DNA from: Pseudomonas paraglycinae
GTDB lineage: Bacteria; Pseudomonadota; Gammaproteobacteria; Pseudomonadales; Pseudomonadaceae
Length of the DNA: 64,000 bases
Direction of reading: 5' to 3'
Assembly: GCF_021601625.1 (NCBI RefSeq)
Contig: NZ_BQHR01000018.1
Span: 1 to 64,000, forward strand
A model generated the notes under the pieces. That model searched no databases. It had not been told where the DNA came from and saw only the letters and a list, made by a program, of their open reading frames with translations. The translations under genes and the position numbers were made by a program. Shown here piece by piece: positions 1 to 8,889 of this stretch (positions are counted from its first letter, which is position 1; the number at the start of each line of letters is the position of its first letter).

Positions 1-139
1 CACCACCGCCGCCACCACCACTTCCCCCATCCTTGGCCTGAACACTCGACACCCCGGACAGGCTGTCCGGAATCAGTACGGTAGACGCCGACAGGACTGC
101 GCCGATGGCCATTGCGAGCACGAGCTTTTGAATGTGCAT
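1..139 (-). CDS. Secreted glycine-rich protein, 5' part only
   Basis: The first 46 codons of a leftward gene; the rest lies outside the window. The start ATG is at 139-137, preceded by a good GGAGA ribosome site. The protein begins MHIQKLVLAMAIGAVL, a typical signal peptide, and after a likely cut near VQA it enters KDG followed by a run of glycines that continues to the window edge. It lies 76 bases downstream of gspF in the same direction, so it is probably the third gene of the gspG-gspF operon. I do not recognise the family. Its position suggests a substrate or partner of the secretion system, which is inference. Confidence 0.6.
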   Translation of the reverse strand, partial: MHIQKLVLAMAIGAVLSASTVLIPDSLSGVSSVQAKDGGSGGGGGG

Positions 140-215
140 ATCGTTCTCCGTCTTTGTTGTCTTGATTGGGAACGTGGATGTGGCTTGTTGCGTGTGATCC
201 GACCCGTTCCCGAGG

Positions 216-1403
216 TCAGTGGATACTCGAAGCCAGTTCGAAGATCGGGATGTACATCAGGATCACGATCACCCCGATCAACAGGCCGATGAAGGTCATG
301 AGCAGCGGTTCGAACAACCGCACGAACCACTCGATCCAGCGGCTGATTTCCTCGTCGTAGAAATCGGCGCTGCGTTCCATCATTTGCCCGAGGTTGCCGG
401 ACTGTTCGCCGGCGCGCAGCAGGCGCAGGGACACGGGCGTCACCAGACGGTTGAGCTCCAGCGCAGTGGACAACGATTGCCCCTCGCGCACCCGTTCGCA
501 GGCCTGGTCCAGCCGTGCTCGCGAGGCCACGGTGAGCAGGCCGCGCACCATGCCCATGGCCGTCACCAGCGGAATCCCGCCTTGCAGCAGAATCCCCAGC
601 GACCGGTAAAACCGCGCCAGCTCATACATGAAAATTCGCTGGTGCACGGCGGGCAGTTTCTCCACCAGCCGATCCAGCCCACGGCGAAACGCCGGTTGTT
701 TCTGCAGCACGGCGAGGGCGATGACGATCGTCGCCAACAGGCCGAAAAACTCACCCTGATGCGCATGCAAAAACATGCCGCTGCTCATCAGGATCTGCGA
801 CAGCCACGGCAGGTTCGAGCCCAGCCCTTCGAACACCAGGCTGAAGCGCGGCACCACGTAACCCATCAGAAACAGCACCACGCCACCGCCGACCACCAGC
901 AACAGCAGCGGGTAGATCGAGGCACTGACGATCTTCTGCCGCACCTCGTCCATGCGCTGGCGATAGCTCACGTAACGGCCCAGCGCATCGCCGACCGCGC
1001 CGGTCTTCTCGCTGGACTGTACCAGCGCCACGTACAACGGCGGGAACACCGCCGACAACTGGCCGAGCGCCTGGGAGAACGATTTGCCCTCGTACAGCAG
1101 CCGCACCAGCTCGCTCAAGGTTTTGCGGGCGGCGGGGGCGGTTTCTTTTTCGGCCAGGCTTTCCAGCGCATCGATCAGCGGCAGGCCGGCGTTGAGCAGG
1201 GTGGTCAGCTCCTGGCTGAACAGCACCAGGTTGAAAGTTTCACGCTTGCTCAGGCGCAACGAACGCCAGTGGCGCTCGGCGTGCAGGCTGACCACACGCA
1301 AGCCCTGATCCTCGGCGATGCGCCGCGCCTCGCTCTGTCCGGGTGCCTCGACGCTCAGCGACACCACCCCGGCCTTGCCCACTGCTTTGAGTTGAAATCG
1401 CAT
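216..1403 (-). CDS. gspF: Type II secretion inner-membrane platform protein GspF
   Basis: A 395-residue protein of the GspF/PilC family, the polytopic inner-membrane platform on which the secretion ATPase (GspE) drives pseudopilus assembly. It shows the usual two repeated cytoplasmic GspF domains (about 60-190 and 265-385), each followed by hydrophobic segments (about 165-190, 215-240 and 360-385). Motifs such as FSQELTTLLNAGLPL and ARFYRSLGILLQGGIPL are the expected repeats. The start has a GGAG ribosome site. It follows gspG by 14 bases. It is split from the other secretion genes, which begin at 15.4 kb, but neither location carries a second GspF, so the two groups probably build one machine. 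Confidence 0.9.
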   Translation of the reverse strand: MRFQLKAVGKAGVVSLSVEAPGQSEARRIAEDQGLRVVSLHAERHWRSLRLSKRETFNLVLFSQELTTLLNAGLPLIDALESLAEKETAPAARKTLSELVRLLYEGKSFSQALGQLSAVFPPLYVALVQSSEKTGAVGDALGRYVSYRQRMDEVRQKIVSASIYPLLLLVVGGGVVLFLMGYVVPRFSLVFEGLGSNLPWLSQILMSSGMFLHAHQGEFFGLLATIVIALAVLQKQPAFRRGLDRLVEKLPAVHQRIFMYELARFYRSLGILLQGGIPLVTAMGMVRGLLTVASRARLDQACERVREGQSLSTALELNRLVTPVSLRLLRAGEQSGNLGQMMERSADFYDEEISRWIEWFVRLFEPLLMTFIGLLIGVIVILMYIPIFELASSIH

Positions 1404-1417
1404 GCCGTGTGCTCCGC

Positions 1418-1846
1418 TTATTGCCAGTTGGTGACTTCGGCGTTTTCGCCATCGCCGCCGGGCTGGCCGTCCTTGCCCATCGAGAGCAGGTCGTACTCGC
1501 TGTTTTCGCCGGGATAGCGGTAGGTGTAGTTACGCCCCCACGGATCCTGCGGCAGTTTTTTCTGCAAGTACGGGCCGGTCCATTTGGCTTCGTCGCTCGG
1601 TGCGGTCACCAGCGCCTGCAAGCCCTGTTCGGTGGACGGGTAGTGGCCGACCTCCAGCCGGTAGAGATCCAGCGCCTTGCTCAGGCCTTCGATCTGCGCC
1701 TTGGCGACCTTCACTTCGGAACGCCCCAGCTGGGCGAAATATTTGGGCGCGACGATCCCGGCCAACAGGCCGAGCACCACCAGCACCACGAGCAATTCGA
1801 GCAGGGTGAAACCGCGTTGGGCACGCGGACGAAATTGCAGCTTCAT
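1418..1846 (-). CDS. gspG: Major pseudopilin GspG
   Basis: A 142-residue type II secretion major pseudopilin. I chose the ATG at 1846 because it has a strong GGGAGG ribosome site; an upstream in-frame ATG at 1894 has none. The protein starts with a short basic leader, then the prepilin peptidase site RGFTLLELL (cleavage after G, mature N-terminal F, E at mature position 5), a hydrophobic helix, and the GspG C-terminal region with DPWGRNY and a calcium-loop-like stretch near SMGKDGQPGGDG. It needs a prepilin peptidase (PilD/XcpA type) that is not in this window. It is the first gene of the leftward group with gspF. Confidence 0.92.
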   Translation of the reverse strand: MKLQFRPRAQRGFTLLELLVVLVVLGLLAGIVAPKYFAQLGRSEVKVAKAQIEGLSKALDLYRLEVGHYPSTEQGLQALVTAPSDEAKWTGPYLQKKLPQDPWGRNYTYRYPGENSEYDLLSMGKDGQPGGDGENAEVTNWQ

Positions 1847-1964
1847 GATGACCTCCCGTGAGTGGCAGCCGTGTCGCCGAAAGGGCTTATGCAATTGCCA
1901 TGCTCAGCCCCCGATAAATTCGGCTGTCCGGCTGGAACCCTTGTATTACGGGCTTTTCAAGAGT

Positions 1965-1980
1965 CGGCACAGTGCTTGCG
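1965..1980 (+). promoter_or_regulatory. Sigma-54 promoter of the transglycosylase gene
   Basis: The bases CGGCACAGTGCTTGCG match the RpoN -24/-12 consensus (GGCAC-N5-TTGC): GG at 1966-1967 and GC at 1978-1979, exactly 10 bases between. It would start transcription near 1991, about 60 bases before the transglycosylase ATG. Direct sequence match; promoter activity is inferred. Sigma-54 needs an NtrC-type activator, and one (MnxR) is encoded at 39.3 kb. Confidence 0.75.
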
Positions 1981-2004
1981 TACGGCTGATCAACGACGGG
2001 TCAG

Positions 2005-2020
2005 TGGGGCATTTCCCCCA
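2005..2020. promoter_or_regulatory. GC-rich palindrome downstream of the sigma-54 promoter
   Basis: TGGGGCATTTCCCCCA is an inverted repeat lying at about +15 to +30 of the predicted transcript. A near-copy (TGGGGAATATCCCCC) lies at 2740-2754 upstream of mnxG, and the C run continues into CCCC-N8-GGGG (2016-2031). It may be an activator site or an mRNA leader hairpin; function is inferred from recurrence only. Confidence 0.4.
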
Positions 2021-2049
2021 ATTTTTCGGGGCCTGTCAGGGGAGGCCCA

Positions 2050-2661
2050 ATGATCCATTCATTCACTGCAGGACTGCTCGGCTGCGTGCTGTCGGTCGGT
2101 GCCGCGCAAGCCGATGTCTTCGTTTCCATGGACGCCAAGGGCAGCTACGTGCTGTCGAACGTCCACCGTCCCGGACGCACTTACGAGCGGGTGATTCGCG
2201 AGGCCGATGCGCCGCTGGTCAGCCTTGACCAGCAACCGCAATTGATCGCCAACCAGCCCTACGCCGAGCTGGTGTCAGCGGCGGCCAGCGCCAATCACCT
2301 GCCCGAGGCTTTGCTGCACGCGGTGATCAAGTCCGAATCCAATTACAACCCCGGTGCCACCTCGCCCAAGGGCGCCGGCGGACTGATGCAATTGATGCCC
2401 GACACCGCCCGCGAGCTGGGGGTGAAAGATGTCTACGACCCCAAGGCCAACATCCAGGGTGGGGCCAAATACCTCAAGCGCCTGATGACCCTGTTCGACA
2501 ACGACATCGCCCTGGCCGTAGCGGCCTACAACGCCGGGCCTGACGCGGTGCTCAGCCGCGGCCGGGTGATCCCGCCGTTCGCCGAAACCCAGCGTTACGT
2601 CCCGAGCGTTTTGCGTCAGTACCGGCGCCTGCAGGGGCTGGCGGTGGATGCGCCGTTGTAA
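2050..2661 (+). CDS. Periplasmic lytic transglycosylase (SLT family)
   Basis: A 203-residue protein with a signal peptide ending near AQA and a C-terminal SLT (goose-lysozyme-like) domain at about 75-185. The catalytic glutamate is in the motif IKSESNYNP, followed by GAGGLMQLMPDTA and AVAAYNAGP, all hallmarks of family 1 lytic transglycosylases. These enzymes cut peptidoglycan and often make room for envelope-spanning machines. The start follows GGGGAGG. It is divergent from gspG and preceded by a sigma-54 promoter, as is mnxG next door. A role in inserting the secretion system encoded here is inference. Confidence 0.88.
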   Translation: MIHSFTAGLLGCVLSVGAAQADVFVSMDAKGSYVLSNVHRPGRTYERVIREADAPLVSLDQQPQLIANQPYAELVSAAASANHLPEALLHAVIKSESNYNPGATSPKGAGGLMQLMPDTARELGVKDVYDPKANIQGGAKYLKRLMTLFDNDIALAVAAYNAGPDAVLSRGRVIPPFAETQRYVPSVLRQYRRLQGLAVDAPL

Positions 2662-2689
2662 AGCTTTTTTTGAAAATCCAGCCCCGGCT

Positions 2690-2707
2690 TTCCCCACTAT
2701 CGGGGCA
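2690..2707. promoter_or_regulatory. Putative MnxR enhancer palindrome upstream of mnxG
   Basis: TTCCCCACTATCGGGGCA has the form CCCC-N6-GGGG (2692-2695 and 2702-2705). It lies about 130 bases upstream of the predicted mnxG transcription start, a usual distance for NtrC-type enhancers. The same spacing recurs at 14637, 14679, 32088 and 61002. Assignment to MnxR is inference. Confidence 0.5.
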
Positions 2708-2716
2708 AACCGATGG

Positions 2717-2754
2717 CCCCGGAAAAGTGGGGAATCGGGTGGGGAATATCCCCC
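2717..2754. promoter_or_regulatory. Second palindrome cluster upstream of mnxG
   Basis: Contains CCCC-N8-GGGGAA (2717-2734) and TGGGGAATATCCCCC (2740-2754), the latter a near-copy of the palindrome at 2005-2019. Together with 2690-2707 this makes three G/C-block repeats in 65 bases, as expected for cooperative activator binding. The function is inferred. Confidence 0.4.
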
Positions 2755-2804
2755 GGGTTCTCAAGTGGTTTGTGTAACTGATTGAGATGAAAAGCAATTT
2801 TTTG

Positions 2805-2820
2805 TGGCACGCGGATTGCT
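2805..2820 (+). promoter_or_regulatory. Sigma-54 promoter of mnxG
   Basis: TGGCACGCGGATTGCT at 2805-2820 is a perfect match to the RpoN consensus TGGCACG-N4-TTGCW (GG 2806-2807, GC 2818-2819). The predicted start near 2831 leaves a 46-base leader before the mnxG ATG, with an AGG ribosome site. Confidence 0.88.
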
Positions 2821-2876
2821 CCAAGGGGTTTATCGAGAATCGTTCCCTGTGAGCACCCACTACGAGGTTTCCGATC

Positions 2877-5800
2877 ATGGTTGGCATTCACCACGCACCG
2901 CCCCTGTTGAACTGGCTGCTGTTGCTGGTCTCGATGCTCAGCGTCGAACTGGCCAGCGCCGCCGTGCGCTGCGAGCGCAATCTGGTGGCCAATGTAGTCG
3001 CCTTCGATCAACCGCTGATGTTCAACCGCCTCGGTGCGCAGAATGCCAACGGCATGATGTACGCCTTGCGCCGCGATGTGGTCGATGAGCATGACGTCTC
3101 GCTGGCCTATGGCGGCAGCGCGGTGCCGGGCAAGGTCTCGCTGCGTGCGGACAAGCGTCCACGGCCGCTGGTGCTGCGGGTGGCCGCCGGTGATTGCCTG
3201 ACGATCAACCTGCAGAACCTGCTCGACTACCAGGCCAACCCGAACAAGCATTTCGAAGGGCCTGAAGGCGAGGAGGGCACCGTGAACCCCGGTGGCGCCG
3301 ATGCCTTCAAGGTCGACGAGCAGGTAGCCGACCGCCATGTCGGTTTCCAGGTCAACGGCCTGCAAGCGGTGAACAGCATCGACGACATTTCCTCCTACAC
3401 CGGGCGCAACGCCAACACCCTGGTGCCGCCGGGCGCGAGCCGTTCGTACGTGCTGTACGCCGAGCGCGAAGGGGCATTTGCCGTCAGCAGCCGTGGCGCG
3501 ACATTCGGCGGGGAAGGCGCGGCCGGCAACACCGCCAATGGCCTGTTCGGCCAGGTCGTGGTGGTGCCGAAGTCGGGACGCACCTATCGCAACACCCTCA
3601 CTGAAGAAGAAATGCGTCTGGCGACCACCGGCCGTACACCGGCCGGTCACCCGATCGTCGATTACCAGGCCCGCTACCCGCAGCGCGAACCGTGGCTGCG
3701 TGAAGGCAAGGCCGGCACGCCGATCATCAGCATGGTCGACGGCAACGAAATCATCTCCAGCGAAAGCGACGCGATCGTCATGGGCAGCAATGCCGATGGC
3801 AGTTTCGCGCCCAGCACCTATCCGCTGGAATCGGTGGGCAAGCGCAACCCGGCGATCCCCAACCGCCTCGAGCCGTTTCGCGATTTCGCTTCGCAGTTCC
3901 AGGACGAAACCGCTGCCACCCAGGCATTCCCCGCCTACTGGGCCGACCCGGTCATGGCCCATGTGCTGGAGCCGACCCGCGACTCGTTCATGATCAACTA
4001 CGGTTCCGGCGGCATGGGCGCCGAAGTGGTCGCCAACCGCCTAGGCGTGGGGCCGATGCACGATTGCCTGTCGTGCGCCTACGAAGAATTCTTCCTCAGC
4101 TCGCACACCGTCGGCGACGTGGCGATGCTGGTGGATGTGCCGGCCAACACCGGGCTTGAGAACATCGCCCCCGGCCAGACACCGAGCGCCGATCAGGTCG
4201 GCGTCAAGGCCACCATGGCCCTGTATCCGTCGGAGCCGTCGAACGTCAACCACAGCTACATCGGTGACTTCGTCAAATTCCGCAATACCCACAACGGCCA
4301 CGAGCAGCACATCTTTCACCTGCACGGCCATCAGTGGCTGTTCAACCCCAACGACGACAACTCCGATTACGTCGATGCTCAAGGCATTGGCCCAGGCGCC
4401 GGCTATACCTACGAAATTGCCAACGGCGGCTCCGGCAACCGCAACCGGGTGGCCGGCGATGCGATCTATCACTGCCACTTCTACCCGCATTTCGCCCAAG
4501 GCATGTGGTCGATGTGGCGGGTGCACGATGTGTTCGAGGAAGGCACCCGGCTGGAAGTCTCGCAACAGGGCGCCGATGGTTATCACAGCGAACCTTACGC
4601 CCTGCGCAGCGGTAAACCCGCCGCCGGTGCCCGCGCCTTGCCGGATGGCGAGATCATTGCCGGCACGCCGATTCCTGCCGTCGTGCCGCTGCCCGGCAAA
4701 GCCATGGCGCCGATGCCGGGCAAAGTGGTGGTGGTGCCGAAAATCGGTGAAACCCTGGTCGCCGGACACGATGACGACGATGAGGAAGAAGAGGGCGATG
4801 ACGACGGCGAACACCACGGCGGTAACGGTGGTTCGCAAGCCATTGGCTCACTGGCCTTGGTCGATCGCAGCGAAGCCAACCGCAACGCCGACGGCAGCCT
4901 GAAAAACCCTGGCTATCCGTTCTGGATCGGCGGCATGGAAAGTTCGGTGGGTCAGCGTCCGCCAACCCCACCGCTGGACATGCTTGACGCCGCCACTGCG
5001 CAATCGTTGAAAGCCAGCGGCAAAGCGCTGTGGGCCAACCTCGATCCGAATCAGTCCGGCGGCTGGGACGGCGGCTTGCAGCGTCACACCCTCGACGGGG
5101 TGGCGGCCGGAGGCGAGGCGTACACCGTGACCACTTCGCTGGATTTCTCCAAGGAAGTCACCCGCGCCAAACCGATTTACCTGCCCGAAGAGGGCACTGA
5201 AGTGGAACAGGCCGCGATGGCGTTCCACGCGAAAAAGGATCACCCAAGCTTTGCCTTGCTGCCCGGCAACCAGATCGTGGCCAAGGCCTTCCGCACCAAC
5301 GGCGCCCTGCCGATGGCCGGCGCGCCGTACTACGAACCGTGCATGGACGACCGGCAAAAACGCCTGACCAGCAGCGCCGGCAGCGGTGAATTCGCCAGCG
5401 GCGATCGGCTGGACGGCATGTCCTTCGTCGGCGCCTCGACCTTCACCGCCGACCGGCCACGGATCTACAAGGCCGCCAACATCCAGTTCGACGCGGTCTA
5501 CAACAAGGTCGGTTATCACTTCCCGCAAGCGCGGATTCTGGCGCTGTGGGAAGACGCCTGGCCGGTGATCACCAAACAGCGTCCGCCAGAGCCGCTGGTG
5601 ATGCGCATGAACACCTTCGACTGCGTGCAATACCAGCAAACCAACCTGGTGCCCGCCACCTATGAGATGGATGACTATCAGGTGCGCACGCCGACCGACG
5701 TGATCGGCCAGCACATTCACTTGCCGAAGTGGGACCTGACGGCCGCCGACGGTTCCTCCAACGGCTGGAACTACGAGGACGGCGTGCTCTCCCCGGGTGC

Positions 5801-8711
5801 CGTTCAGGAACGCATTCACGCGATCCGTGAATTCAACCAGTGTGAGGGCACCGACCCGCGCGACGGCACCCAGGCGTGCCCGAAAGCCAAGGCGCATCCG
5901 TTCTTCGGTCAGTTCGGGCGCAGTGACTGGATGGGCGCACGCACGGCCATGCAACGCTGGTTCGTCGACCCGGTGGTCAACGCCAAGGGCGTGGATCGGG
6001 GCCTGGGCACCATCTTCACCCACGACCACCTCGGCCCATCGACTCACCAGCAGATCGGCCTGTATGCCACGGTGCTGGCGGAACCGGCCGGTTCCACCTG
6101 GTTCCACGCCGAAACCGGCGAGCCTCTGTACAGCGGCGTGCGCCAGGACGGTGGGCCGACCTCGTGGCAGGCGGTGATCAACACCGGCGACCTCGACGGC
6201 GACGGCAAGAACGACAGCTTCCGTGAGTTCTTCCTCGAATACAGCGACTTCCAGCATGCCTATGAAGCCGGTGTGTACGTGGGCGCCGGCCCCAACGGCG
6301 TGCCGAATCCGCAAGCGTTCCCGGCCACCGCCGACAGCTTCCGCTACGCGATCAACCCGCCGGTGCGCAACAACGCCAGCACCCTGCTCGAAGGCGTGCT
6401 GGAAGTGCAGGGCGGTCAGGTGCCGGGCTGCCCGAGCCGGCCATGCCCGCAAGCGATCTCCGTGGATGATCCGGGCATGTTCGTCGTCAACTATCGCAAC
6501 GAGCCGCTGGCCCTGCGGGTCTACGATCCGAACAAGGTCGGCCCGGACGGCAAGCGCGGCATGCAGGCCGACGGCCTCGGCGGCGATCTGGCGTACGCCA
6601 TGCAAAGCCGCACCGACCGCGCGATCCCGGCGATGAACCTGGCACCGAACCTGGTGACGGCCGCCACCGGCCCGACTGGCGGCACCACCCTGTTCCCGCC
6701 GCACATCAACAAGGGCGGCAGCGAGCCGGGCGACCCGTTCACCCCGATGCTGCGCACCTACACCGGCGACAACGTGCGTCTGCGGGTGCATGCCGGCGGC
6801 CACGAGGAAGAGCACAACGTCACCCTGCACGGCGTGAAGTGGCTGCAGAGCGGTTCCGGTTTCGGCAACAGCTCCAACTCCGGCTGGCGCGCCTCGCAGA
6901 TGATCGGCATCTCCGAACAGATGGGCTTCATCGCACCGGTGTCGATGCTGTCCAGCTCTGCGGCGACCACCGGTGACTATCTGTACTCGATGGATGCTTC
7001 GATCGAAGGCTACTGGAGCGGGATCTGGGGCGTGATGCGCAACTACACGGCCAAACGCAATGACCTGTTCGCCATCCCCAACAACCCGAGTCCGGCGGGC
7101 ATGCGCAACACCGTGGCGTTCGAAGGCAGTTGCCCACGGATCAGCGCCAACCCCAACGGCATCGGCACCCGGCCGACGGTGCAGCGCAACTATGAAGTGG
7201 TCGCGGCGCTGGCCAACGACATCCTCGGCAATTCGCTGGGCCTGAGCATCGGCGATTCGGCCGGGCTCGGTCAGCATGTCGGCGGGCCGCTGAATCCGGC
7301 GGGCGGCACCCTGGTGCTGAACTCGCGCACGGTGAGCATCCCGCAAGTGACCGTGACCGATCCGGAGGACGGCGAGACCATCACCATCGGTGGCCAGAGC
7401 GGGCCGCTGCATGATCCGACGGCGATCCTGTACGTGCGCAAATCCGACCTCGATCCGGTCAGCGGCAAGCTCAAACCCGGCATTCCGGTCGAACCGCTGG
7501 TGCTGCGCGCAGCGGCCGGGGACTGCATCAACATCACCCTGGAAAACCGTCTGCCGAGCGTGATGCCCGACCTGACTCAGACTGCCGTGATGCAGGGCAT
7601 CGTCAAACGTGATCGCAACAGCGGCCTGGGCTCGACCACTTTCAGCAACAACCTGATGCGGCCGTCCAGCCACGTGGGTCTGCACGCGCAACTGCTGGCC
7701 TATGACATCACCAAGTCCGACGGTGCCAACGTCGGCGCCAACCCGATCCAGACCGTGCCGCCACGGTTGGGCAGCAGCGGCGCCTACCCGACCCGTACCT
7801 ATCAGTACTACGCCGGGCACCTGGAGCGTGAAGGCAAACCAGTCACGCAACTGGGGCGCAGTGTCGACAACATCAACGCCACGGCCGTGGAGTTCGGTGG
7901 CCTGAACTTCACCCCGGCAGATGTGATCAAGCAACCGCAAAAAGGCCTGGGTGGTGCGATGAGCATCCTGCCGATCGGCGCGACCTGGGTCGACGATGCG
8001 CGCAAGGTCAACGCCACGGTCACCGCACCGGGGCAGACGACTTACCGCGACTTCGCGATGGTCTGGCACAAGGCGCTGAACACCCGCTGGGCCAATGGCC
8101 GGCCGGTCGAAGGCATCGCTGCCGAGGGCTTCGGTGTACCGACCGATCCGCAGGACAACTCGAGCATGGCCATCAACTACAAGACCGAACCGCTGTGGTA
8201 CCGCTTCGGCCTCGCCCCGGATGCGCCGTTCGGCCATGCCGATGGCGCGGGTTACGGCGACATGACCAACGCGCACATGGCCTACAGCAATGCGCTGGTG
8301 GGGGGCGATCCGCAGACGCCGGTGCTGTATGCCAAACCGGGTCAGCCGTTCCGTACGCACATTCTGATGCCGAGTGGCGGCAGCCGCGGCACGACGTTCC
8401 AGCTCGACGGACACGTCTGGTCGCTCAACCCGTTCCAGGCCGAGAAGAGCGATACCGGCGGCTACCCGATGGGCACGCCGGGCGTGGGTTCGGTGCGCTT
8501 CGGCTACAACCCGATGTCGATGTACATCGGCGCTCACGAAAGCATCCTGCCGGCGGCGCACTTCAGCTTCATGATCCCGAGCGCCGGGGGCAGCAACGCG
8601 ATACCGGGGGACTACCTGTTCCGCGATTACGGCGCCTATGGCAACACCTCGGGGCTGTGGGGATTGCTGCGGGTGACCAATGAGCCGGAGCCGGCGCCGC
8701 CTGCTCAGTAG
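2877..8711 (+). CDS. mnxG: Giant multicopper oxidase, Mn(II) oxidase MnxG
   Basis: A 1944-residue exported multicopper oxidase, far longer than ordinary laccases (about 500). A signal peptide ends near ASA. Copper-ligand motifs occur along the chain: HIFHLHGH (about 477), HCHFYPHF (about 532), QHIHLP (about 944), THDHLGPSTHQQ (about 1047) and HEEEHNVTLHG (about 1307), with cupredoxin-like segments up to the end. Around 632-655 there is an acidic and histidine-rich loop. Size and context (SCO1 genes, mcoA, mnx regulators nearby) match MnxG of P. putida GB-1, which together with McoA oxidises Mn(II) to Mn oxide. It has its own sigma-54 promoter. A REPIN separates it from the next gene. Confidence 0.9.
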   Translation: MVGIHHAPPLLNWLLLLVSMLSVELASAAVRCERNLVANVVAFDQPLMFNRLGAQNANGMMYALRRDVVDEHDVSLAYGGSAVPGKVSLRADKRPRPLVLRVAAGDCLTINLQNLLDYQANPNKHFEGPEGEEGTVNPGGADAFKVDEQVADRHVGFQVNGLQAVNSIDDISSYTGRNANTLVPPGASRSYVLYAEREGAFAVSSRGATFGGEGAAGNTANGLFGQVVVVPKSGRTYRNTLTEEEMRLATTGRTPAGHPIVDYQARYPQREPWLREGKAGTPIISMVDGNEIISSESDAIVMGSNADGSFAPSTYPLESVGKRNPAIPNRLEPFRDFASQFQDETAATQAFPAYWADPVMAHVLEPTRDSFMINYGSGGMGAEVVANRLGVGPMHDCLSCAYEEFFLSSHTVGDVAMLVDVPANTGLENIAPGQTPSADQVGVKATMALYPSEPSNVNHSYIGDFVKFRNTHNGHEQHIFHLHGHQWLFNPNDDNSDYVDAQGIGPGAGYTYEIANGGSGNRNRVAGDAIYHCHFYPHFAQGMWSMWRVHDVFEEGTRLEVSQQGADGYHSEPYALRSGKPAAGARALPDGEIIAGTPIPAVVPLPGKAMAPMPGKVVVVPKIGETLVAGHDDDDEEEEGDDDGEHHGGNGGSQAIGSLALVDRSEANRNADGSLKNPGYPFWIGGMESSVGQRPPTPPLDMLDAATAQSLKASGKALWANLDPNQSGGWDGGLQRHTLDGVAAGGEAYTVTTSLDFSKEVTRAKPIYLPEEGTEVEQAAMAFHAKKDHPSFALLPGNQIVAKAFRTNGALPMAGAPYYEPCMDDRQKRLTSSAGSGEFASGDRLDGMSFVGASTFTADRPRIYKAANIQFDAVYNKVGYHFPQARILALWEDAWPVITKQRPPEPLVMRMNTFDCVQYQQTNLVPATYEMDDYQVRTPTDVIGQHIHLPKWDLTAADGSSNGWNYEDGVLSPGAVQERIHAIREFNQCEGTDPRDGTQACPKAKAHPFFGQFGRSDWMGARTAMQRWFVDPVVNAKGVDRGLGTIFTHDHLGPSTHQQIGLYATVLAEPAGSTWFHAETGEPLYSGVRQDGGPTSWQAVINTGDLDGDGKNDSFREFFLEYSDFQHAYEAGVYVGAGPNGVPNPQAFPATADSFRYAINPPVRNNASTLLEGVLEVQGGQVPGCPSRPCPQAISVDDPGMFVVNYRNEPLALRVYDPNKVGPDGKRGMQADGLGGDLAYAMQSRTDRAIPAMNLAPNLVTAATGPTGGTTLFPPHINKGGSEPGDPFTPMLRTYTGDNVRLRVHAGGHEEEHNVTLHGVKWLQSGSGFGNSSNSGWRASQMIGISEQMGFIAPVSMLSSSAATTGDYLYSMDASIEGYWSGIWGVMRNYTAKRNDLFAIPNNPSPAGMRNTVAFEGSCPRISANPNGIGTRPTVQRNYEVVAALANDILGNSLGLSIGDSAGLGQHVGGPLNPAGGTLVLNSRTVSIPQVTVTDPEDGETITIGGQSGPLHDPTAILYVRKSDLDPVSGKLKPGIPVEPLVLRAAAGDCINITLENRLPSVMPDLTQTAVMQGIVKRDRNSGLGSTTFSNNLMRPSSHVGLHAQLLAYDITKSDGANVGANPIQTVPPRLGSSGAYPTRTYQYYAGHLEREGKPVTQLGRSVDNINATAVEFGGLNFTPADVIKQPQKGLGGAMSILPIGATWVDDARKVNATVTAPGQTTYRDFAMVWHKALNTRWANGRPVEGIAAEGFGVPTDPQDNSSMAINYKTEPLWYRFGLAPDAPFGHADGAGYGDMTNAHMAYSNALVGGDPQTPVLYAKPGQPFRTHILMPSGGSRGTTFQLDGHVWSLNPFQAEKSDTGGYPMGTPGVGSVRFGYNPMSMYIGAHESILPAAHFSFMIPSAGGSNAIPGDYLFRDYGAYGNTSGLWGLLRVTNEPEPAPPAQ

Positions 8712-8742
8712 CTGGAATGCGATGGATCGGTGAGTGCAAAAA

Positions 8743-8850
8743 CCTGTGGGAGCTGCGGTTCGACGTTTCGACTTGCCAGCGATTGGCAGCAACTCGGTTC
8801 TGGATGGTGTGGCTGAAGCCGCCATCGCTGGCAAGCCAGCTCCCACAGGG
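8743..8850. repeat. REP pair (REPIN-like inverted repeat)
   Basis: Two imperfect, inverted copies of a Pseudomonas REP sequence face each other: CCTGTGGGAGCTG with CTTGCCAGCGAT on the left, and ATCGCTGGCAAG with CAGCTCCCACAGG on the right. The element fills the gap between mnxG and the beta-propeller gene and could fold in the transcript. It also rules out an upstream start for the next gene, since that would translate the repeat. Confidence 0.85.
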
Positions 8851-8889
8851 GACGGCGGTGTTTCGGAAAATGTGTCAGGGGAGAGCGAC

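Noticed and set aside
1866-1879. A GG-N10-GC pair on the minus strand as a sigma-54 promoter for gspG
   Set aside because: It would start transcription at the gspG ribosome site, and the flanking bases fit the consensus poorly.
8734-8889. An upstream start for the beta-propeller gene
   Set aside because: It would translate the REP pair and hide the signal peptide; ATG 8890 has a strong ribosome site.
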